Of a stretch of DNA of 64,000 nucleotides, positions 59,099-64,000 are shown piece by piece. A program made the translations under genes and the position numbers. Source of the DNA: Acidimicrobiia bacterium (GTDB taxonomy: Bacteria > Actinomycetota > Acidimicrobiia > Spongiisociales > UBA5794). Location of the stretch: NCBI GenBank assembly GCA_026985095.1, contig JALSQW010000008.1, positions 124,001 through 188,000 on the forward strand, read 5' to 3'. Position 1 is the stretch's first letter. Each line of letters opens with the position of its first letter. The notes under the pieces are model-generated. The model ran no database searches, was not told where the DNA came from, and saw nothing but the letters and a program-made list of their open reading frames with translations.

Positions 59099-60574
59099 AT
59101 GACCGGAACCCCGAACCTGCCGCCCGCCTGGGTCCGAGACGCCGTCTTCTACCAGATCTTCCCGGACCGTTTCGCCCGGTCGGACTCCGTTCCCAAACCG
59201 ACCGGGCTCGAGGCGTGGGACTCGCCGCCGACGACCTTCGGCTACAAGGGCGGCGACCTCGTCGGGGTGATCGAGCATCTCGACTGGCTCGCCGACCTCG
59301 GGATCGACGCGATCTACTTCAACCCCATCTTCCAGTCCGGCGCCAACCACCGCTACCACACCCACGACTACTTCCATGTCGATCCGATGCTCGGCGGCGA
59401 CGACGCCTTCGAACGCCTCCTCGACGCGTGCCACTCCCGCGGGATCAGGGTGGTCCTCGATGGGGTGTTCAACCACTCGGGCCGCGGACTGCTCCAGTTC
59501 CACGACATCGCCGAGAACAACGAACACTCCCCGTACGTCGACTGGTACCACATCCACGGCTTCCCCATCCACCCCTACGAGACCTCCGAGCCGGCCAACT
59601 ACGAGTCGTGGTGGGGCATCCGAGCCCTCCCCAAGTTCAACACCGACAACCCGCTCACCCGCGAGTTCCTCATGCAGGTCGGCGAGCACTGGGCCCGCAA
59701 GGGCATCGACGGCTGGCGCCTCGACGTCCCCGAGGAGATCGAGACCGAGGGCTTCTGGGAAGAGTTCCGGACCCGCGTCAAGGAGGTCGCCCCCGACTGC
59801 TACATCGTCGGCGAGATCTGGGGCGACGCCTCGTGGTGGATCGACTTCGGAGAGCGCTTCGACGGGACCATGAACTACCGCTTCGCGGCCGCGACGATCG
59901 CCTTCGCCGTCGGCGATGCCTTCGACCCCACGACCCGGATCGACAATCCCCATTACAACGTGACCCCGGCGATCGACGCCGACGGCTACCGGAGGCGGAT
60001 CCACGGCATCCTCCACGACTACACCGGCTTCGCCCTCGCCGCCAACCTCAACCTGCTCGACTCCCACGACACGCCGCGCATCCTGACCATGGCGAACAAC
60101 CACGTCGACCGGGTCGTCCTGTCGCTCCTGCTCCTGTTCACCTTCCCCGGTGCGCCGTGCCTGTACTACGGAACCGAGATCGGGCTCGAAGGGCACAAGG
60201 ATCCCGACAACCGACGGACGTTCCCGTGGGACCACCCCGACCGTTGGAACACCGACCTGCTGCACACGACCAAGGAGCTCATCGCCCTCCGCAAGGCGCA
60301 TCCGGCGCTGCGATCCACCGACTACCGCGTCCTGTGGCCGACCGACGAAGGCGACGGCTCGAAGGCCTACGCCTTCGAGCGCACCGACGGTGACGACCGG
60401 ATCGTCGTGCTCGTCAACGCCGGCGACGAGCGCGAAGCCGGAACGATCCCCTACACGGACCTGCGCGCCGACAACGCCGAGCTCCTGTGGGGGAAGGCCG
60501 ACGTCGAGTTCGGCGAGCACCATCTGCGGGTCTCGATCCCTCCCCGCACCGGGGCGGTCTGGCAGCTCGGCTGA
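59099..60574 (+). CDS. GH13 alpha-glucosidase (neopullulanase/cyclomaltodextrinase-like)
   Basis: This 491-residue cytoplasmic enzyme has the GH13 blocks: D-G-V-F-N-H (121-126), G-W-R-L-D209-V nucleophile, I-V-G-E239-I-W acid/base and L-L-D-S-H-D324-T-P. Y-H-T-H-D-Y-F at about 86-92 is typical of neopullulanase/maltogenic enzymes. Unlike them it lacks the long N-terminal dimerisation domain. It likely hydrolyses maltodextrins from glycogen. The ATG has AGGAG upstream and a TAACAT -10 at 59052-59057. Confidence 0.92.
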   Translation: MTGTPNLPPAWVRDAVFYQIFPDRFARSDSVPKPTGLEAWDSPPTTFGYKGGDLVGVIEHLDWLADLGIDAIYFNPIFQSGANHRYHTHDYFHVDPMLGGDDAFERLLDACHSRGIRVVLDGVFNHSGRGLLQFHDIAENNEHSPYVDWYHIHGFPIHPYETSEPANYESWWGIRALPKFNTDNPLTREFLMQVGEHWARKGIDGWRLDVPEEIETEGFWEEFRTRVKEVAPDCYIVGEIWGDASWWIDFGERFDGTMNYRFAAATIAFAVGDAFDPTTRIDNPHYNVTPAIDADGYRRRIHGILHDYTGFALAANLNLLDSHDTPRILTMANNHVDRVVLSLLLLFTFPGAPCLYYGTEIGLEGHKDPDNRRTFPWDHPDRWNTDLLHTTKELIALRKAHPALRSTDYRVLWPTDEGDGSKAYAFERTDGDDRIVVLVNAGDEREAGTIPYTDLRADNAELLWGKADVEFGEHHLRVSIPPRTGAVWQLG

Positions 60575-60697
60575 CGGCGCTGCCGCGGCCACCGAGGCCG
60601 GGGTCACGAGATCCGGGTGAAGCCGCAGGGCGATCCATCCAGGCCCCGACCGGCGCACGCCCGAGGGGATAGACACGGTATCGGCATCTCCCGGGGA

Positions 60698-60703
60698 TAC
60701 CAT
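60698..60703 (+). promoter_or_regulatory. -10 element (TACCAT) before kgd
   Basis: TACCAT lies 7 nt before ATG 60711, which favours that start over ATG 60702. Confidence 0.35.
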
Positions 60704-60710
60704 GGCCTCT

Positions 60711-63700
60711 ATGCGCAGTGCGGCCTCCGAGGACACCCCAGAGATCGACGCGCTCGGCCCCAATGCGTGGCTCGTCGAAGAACTCCGACGGCGCTACCTG
60801 ACGGATCCCGCATCCGTGAGCGAAGCCTGGCGCCGCTACTTCGCCGGGCACGGCGAGTTCCCTTCCGGGCCCACTCCCCCGCCACCTCACCCGGCCGAGA
60901 CCGTGCCGGTGGCGCCGGCCTCGATCCCCGCGACGGCGCCGTCTCCGCCGCAGACCGCCCCGTCGGTTGGGACACCGCAGATGACCGAGGGGCTACCCGT
61001 GGTCGGCGACGACGCCGAGGTGATCGAGCTCCGTGGCGCCGCCGCGGCGATCGCCCGGCGCATGAACGAGAGCAAGGATCTCCCGACCGCCACGTCGGTC
61101 CGGACGCTCCCAGCGAAGCTCATCGAGGTCAACCGGCGCATCCTCAACAACCAGCTCGCCCGCCTCGTCGACGGCGGCAAGGCGTCGTTCACCCACGTCA
61201 TCGGCTGGGCCGTCGTCCGGGCGTTGCGGGAGCGGCCGGGGATGAACGTCGCCTACCTCGAGCATGCGGGCACCCCCTATCTCGTCCGCTACCGGCACGT
61301 CAACCTCGGCCTCGCCATGGACGTCGCCCGCAAGGACGGCAGCCGGTCACTGCTGGTTCCGGTCATCCGCCACGCCGAGGAGATGGACTTCCGCACCTTC
61401 TGGGAGTCCTACGAGGAGCTCGTGGCGAAGGTCCGCACCGGCCGGGTCACGCCCGACGACTTCGCCGGGACGACAGCCACCTTGACGAACCCCGGCACGG
61501 TCGGAACGGTGCAGTCGGTGCCGCGTCTCATGCCCGACCAGGGGGTCATCGTCGGCGTCGGCGCCATCGGCTTCCCCCCCGAGTACCAGGGAGCGGATCC
61601 TGCCACCCTGGCCGCCTCCGGCGTCGGCAAGACCCTGACGGTCACCAGCACCTACGACCATCGGGTCATCCAGGGGGCCGAGAGCGGCCTCTTCCTGCGA
61701 CGCATCCATGAGCTTCTGCTCGGCGAGGACGGCTTCTACGAAGAGATCTTCGACGCCATGCAGATCCCCTACGTCCCTGCCCGCTGGGCGGTCGACTCCA
61801 ATCCCCCGCCCGGGAGCCGGGAGTGGGCCGAGAAGCAGGCCCGGGTCTTCCAACTCATCAACATGTACCGGGTCCGGGGCCACCTCATCGCCGATCTCGA
61901 CCCCCTCCGCCAGAGCCCGCCGCGCATCCACCGGGAACTCGATCCGCTCACCTACGGGTTGACCATCTGGGACCTCGACCGCGAGTTCGCCACCGGTGGC
62001 CTGGCCGGCCGGACGAGGATGACCCTCGGGTCGATCCTCGGCGTCCTCCGCGACGCCTACTGCCGCACGACGGGGATCGAGTACACCCACATCCAGGAGG
62101 CCGACCAGAAGGTCTGGATCCAGGAACACGTCGAAGGCGTCGAAGGCGACCTGACCGACGAGGATCGCCGTCGGATCTTGCGGCGCCTCAACGAGGCGGA
62201 GGCGTTCGAGCGGTTCCTCCACACCAAGTACCTCGGCGCCAAGCGGTTCTCGCTCGAAGGGGCCGAGACCCTCGTGCCGCTCCTCGACGCGCTCCTCGAC
62301 GAAGCCGCCGACTCGGGCATGGAGCACGCCGCCATGGGGATGGCACATCGGGGTCGCCTCAATGTCCTGGCCAACGTCGTCGGCAAGGAGCTGACCCAGA
62401 TCTTCCAGGAGTTCGAGGGGGTCGAGCCCGACCCCGACGACGGGTTCTCCGGCGACGTCAAGTACCACCTCGGAGCCACCGGACGTCACCGGTCCCCGAC
62501 CGGTACCTCCATCGACGTGTCGATCGCCAACAACCCGAGCCATCTCGAGGCGGTCGATCCCGTCCTCGAAGGGATCGTGAAGGCCAAACAGGACGACCGG
62601 GGCGACGGGGCCGAGGACCTGATCCTGCCCATCCTCGTCCACGGCGATGCCGCCTTCGCCGGTCAGGGGGTCGTCGCCGAGACCCTCAACCTGTCCCAGC
62701 TCGAGGGCTACGCCACCGGCGGGACCGTCCATGTCGTCGTCAACAACCAGGTCGGGTTCACGACGAGCTCCGTCCAGGCGCGATCGTCGCAGTACGCCAC
62801 CGACGTCGCCAAGATGGTCCAAGCTCCGATCTTCCATGTCAACGGCGACGACCCCGAGGCGGTGGTGCGCGCCACCAGGCTGGCGTTCCGGTTCCGTCAG
62901 GCGTTCCACAAGGACGTCGTCATCGATCTGATCTGCTACCGGCGGCTGGGACACAACGAGGGCGACGAGCCGACCTACACCCAGCCACGCATGTACGCCC
63001 TCATCAAGGAGCACCGCTCGGTCCGGGACCTGTACCTCGACCGCCTCGTCCGCACCGGCGTCATCTCCGACGAGGAGGCGGCCGACGTGATCACCCGGTT
63101 CCGGACGCTCCTCGACGAGGCGCTCGCCCAGACGAAGACCGCGGCCGCGCCGAAGCCGACGATCCCTGCCGAGGCCCCGGAACCGGCCTCGACGGCCATC
63201 ACCACCGAGACGCTGCGAACGGTCGAGGAGGCCCTACGACGGCTCCCCGAGGGTTTCGTGGTGCACCCCAAACTGGCACGCGTCCTCGAGGCCCGCCACG
63301 AGACCTTCGCCGGCGGCAAGCTCGACTGGGGACTGGCCGAGGCCGAGGCCTTCGGCTCCCTGGCGATGGAGGGGCGTCGGGTCCGCCTCGCCGGTGAGGA
63401 CTCGGGCCGAGGCACGTTCAGCCACCGCCACGCCGTCCTCGTCGACTATGTCACCGAGGACCGGTACGTCCCCCTCCAGCATATCGCCGCCGACCAGGCG
63501 CCGGTGGACATCATCGACAGCCTCCTGTCGGAGTTCGCGGCGCTCGGTTTCGAGTACGGTTACTCGGTCGAATCGCCCGGGGCGTTGGTCCTGTGGGAAG
63601 CCCAGTACGGCGACTTCGCCAACGGCGCCCAGGTCATCATCGACCAGTTCATCACCTCCGGACACGACAAGTGGCTCCAGGAGAGCGCCCTGACGATGCT

Positions 63701-64000
63701 CCTCCCCCACGGCTACGAGGGGCAGGGCCCGGAGCATTCCAGCGCCCGGATCGAACGGTTCCTCCAGAACGCCGCCGAGGACAACATCCGTCTCGTCGTG
63801 CCCACCACCACCGCCCAGTACTTCCACGTCCTCCGCCGCCAGGCCCTGTGGGAGAAGCGGCGGCCGCTCATCATGGCGACGCCCAAGTCGATGCTCCGCC
63901 TGGCCGACACCTTCAGCGAGGTGCACGAGTTCACCGAGGGGCGCTTCCGCAAGGTGCTCCCCGATCCTCGCCCGACCAAGCAGGTGCGGCGGGTGCTGTT
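60711..64000 (+). CDS. kgd: Multifunctional 2-oxoglutarate dehydrogenase Kgd (E2-E1 fusion), 3' truncated by window
   Basis: The open frame continues past position 64000. The N-terminus (A-L-G-P-N-A-W-L-V-E-E-L ... W-R-R-Y-F) and Pro/Ala linker match mycobacterial Kgd/SucA. A catalytic E2-like succinyltransferase domain follows (about 110-345, with T-Y-D-H-R-V-I-Q-G-A). The E1 domain begins near residue 365 and carries H-R-G-R-L-N-V-L and the thiamine-diphosphate motif G-D-A-A-F-A-G-Q. It has no lipoyl domain, as in Kgd. It oxidises or decarboxylates 2-oxoglutarate in the TCA cycle. ATG 60702 is an alternative start. Confidence 0.94.
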   Translation, partial: MRSAASEDTPEIDALGPNAWLVEELRRRYLTDPASVSEAWRRYFAGHGEFPSGPTPPPPHPAETVPVAPASIPATAPSPPQTAPSVGTPQMTEGLPVVGDDAEVIELRGAAAAIARRMNESKDLPTATSVRTLPAKLIEVNRRILNNQLARLVDGGKASFTHVIGWAVVRALRERPGMNVAYLEHAGTPYLVRYRHVNLGLAMDVARKDGSRSLLVPVIRHAEEMDFRTFWESYEELVAKVRTGRVTPDDFAGTTATLTNPGTVGTVQSVPRLMPDQGVIVGVGAIGFPPEYQGADPATLAASGVGKTLTVTSTYDHRVIQGAESGLFLRRIHELLLGEDGFYEEIFDAMQIPYVPARWAVDSNPPPGSREWAEKQARVFQLINMYRVRGHLIADLDPLRQSPPRIHRELDPLTYGLTIWDLDREFATGGLAGRTRMTLGSILGVLRDAYCRTTGIEYTHIQEADQKVWIQEHVEGVEGDLTDEDRRRILRRLNEAEAFERFLHTKYLGAKRFSLEGAETLVPLLDALLDEAADSGMEHAAMGMAHRGRLNVLANVVGKELTQIFQEFEGVEPDPDDGFSGDVKYHLGATGRHRSPTGTSIDVSIANNPSHLEAVDPVLEGIVKAKQDDRGDGAEDLILPILVHGDAAFAGQGVVAETLNLSQLEGYATGGTVHVVVNNQVGFTTSSVQARSSQYATDVAKMVQAPIFHVNGDDPEAVVRATRLAFRFRQAFHKDVVIDLICYRRLGHNEGDEPTYTQPRMYALIKEHRSVRDLYLDRLVRTGVISDEEAADVITRFRTLLDEALAQTKTAAAPKPTIPAEAPEPASTAITTETLRTVEEALRRLPEGFVVHPKLARVLEARHETFAGGKLDWGLAEAEAFGSLAMEGRRVRLAGEDSGRGTFSHRHAVLVDYVTEDRYVPLQHIAADQAPVDIIDSLLSEFAALGFEYGYSVESPGALVLWEAQYGDFANGAQVIIDQFITSGHDKWLQESALTMLLPHGYEGQGPEHSSARIERFLQNAAEDNIRLVVPTTTAQYFHVLRRQALWEKRRPLIMATPKSMLRLADTFSEVHEFTEGRFRKVLPDPRPTKQVRRVL

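Noticed and set aside
57833-60763. A 976-codon minus-strand frame extending the MFS gene upstream
   Set aside because: The extra 589 codons lie opposite the GH13 gene and are low-complexity; the -10 hexamer and family start place the real start at 58996.
1-64000. CRISPR arrays, tRNA or rRNA genes, insertion sequences, prophage genes
   Set aside because: None were seen: no evenly spaced repeats, no transposase or integrase motifs, and no cloverleaf or rRNA signatures were recognised. Hidden short RNAs cannot be excluded by eye.

Overview
The window is very GC-rich and densely coded on both strands, with many ATGA/GTGA overlaps between consecutive genes. A WhiB protein, a Bpa-type proteasome activator, a fused Kgd 2-oxoglutarate dehydrogenase, mycothiol-type ArsC and a DevR/DevS-like pair point to an actinobacterium. 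The absence of recognisable model-genus synteny and the style of the proteins suggest an uncultured or environmental lineage, possibly Acidimicrobiia-like; that placement is inference. No rRNA, tRNA, CRISPR array, insertion sequence or prophage was seen.

Layout. 1-5 kb: end of an anti-sigma (RskA-like) gene, a small DUF2892 membrane protein, an ECF sigma/zinc anti-sigma pair, a DsbA-like oxidoreductase and a NarL-type two-component system. 4.9-8.2 kb: an ABC transporter with an FtsX-type permease. 8.2-12.2 kb: unknown and TPR proteins, fdhD, an EamA transporter and a Mug glycosylase. 12.2-13.9 kb: an arsenic cluster (aquaglyceroporin diverging from an ArsR-ArsC fusion and arsC) with an operator-like palindrome over the start codons. 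14.0-15.3 kb: an ECF sigma factor overlapping a methylated-DNA methyltransferase that carries the Ada zinc domain at its C-terminus. 15.4-24.6 kb: class V aminotransferase, hydrolase, an Mrr-like zinc-ribbon protein, an acyltransferase, an EEP-family protein coupled to glgB, an MBL-fold enzyme and a tryptophanase. 24.7-36.3 kb: thioesterase, CPBP protease, lipoprotein HtrA, a heterodimeric ABC exporter behind a possible leader peptide, a lipoprotein FKBP, acyl-CoA dehydrogenase, DEAD helicase and cyclophilin. 36.3-42.5 kb: cytochrome c, WhiB, a CBS-BON protein, a divergent DevR/DevS-like pair, FHA, PAC2, PPOX and Bpa. 42.5-51.0 kb: penicillin acylase family enzyme, a membrane-anchored molybdopterin oxidoreductase, PolX, a CaCA antiporter and NhaA.

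51.0-56.0 kb holds the most unusual content. A peroxiredoxin-like gene has an in-frame TGA exactly where the family has the first cysteine of its FGCxxC redox motif. A bacterial SECIS-like hairpin lies 25 nt downstream, so it is very probably a selenoprotein. After a DUF547 gene comes a tightly packed four-gene minus-strand operon: a DNA methyltransferase with a nuclease-like C-terminal domain, a small protein, a possible PD-(D/E)xK enzyme and a membrane protein. It reads like an uncharacterised restriction or defence cassette. 56.0-64.0 kb: pheA, an MpaB-like oxygenase, an MFS transporter, a GH13 glucosidase and kgd running off the end.

Across the window a TANNNT hexamer sits 6-8 nt upstream of about twenty start codons on both strands. 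This indicates widespread leaderless transcription and helped choose several starts. Bioinformatic assignments here are from reading motifs by eye; no database search was run.
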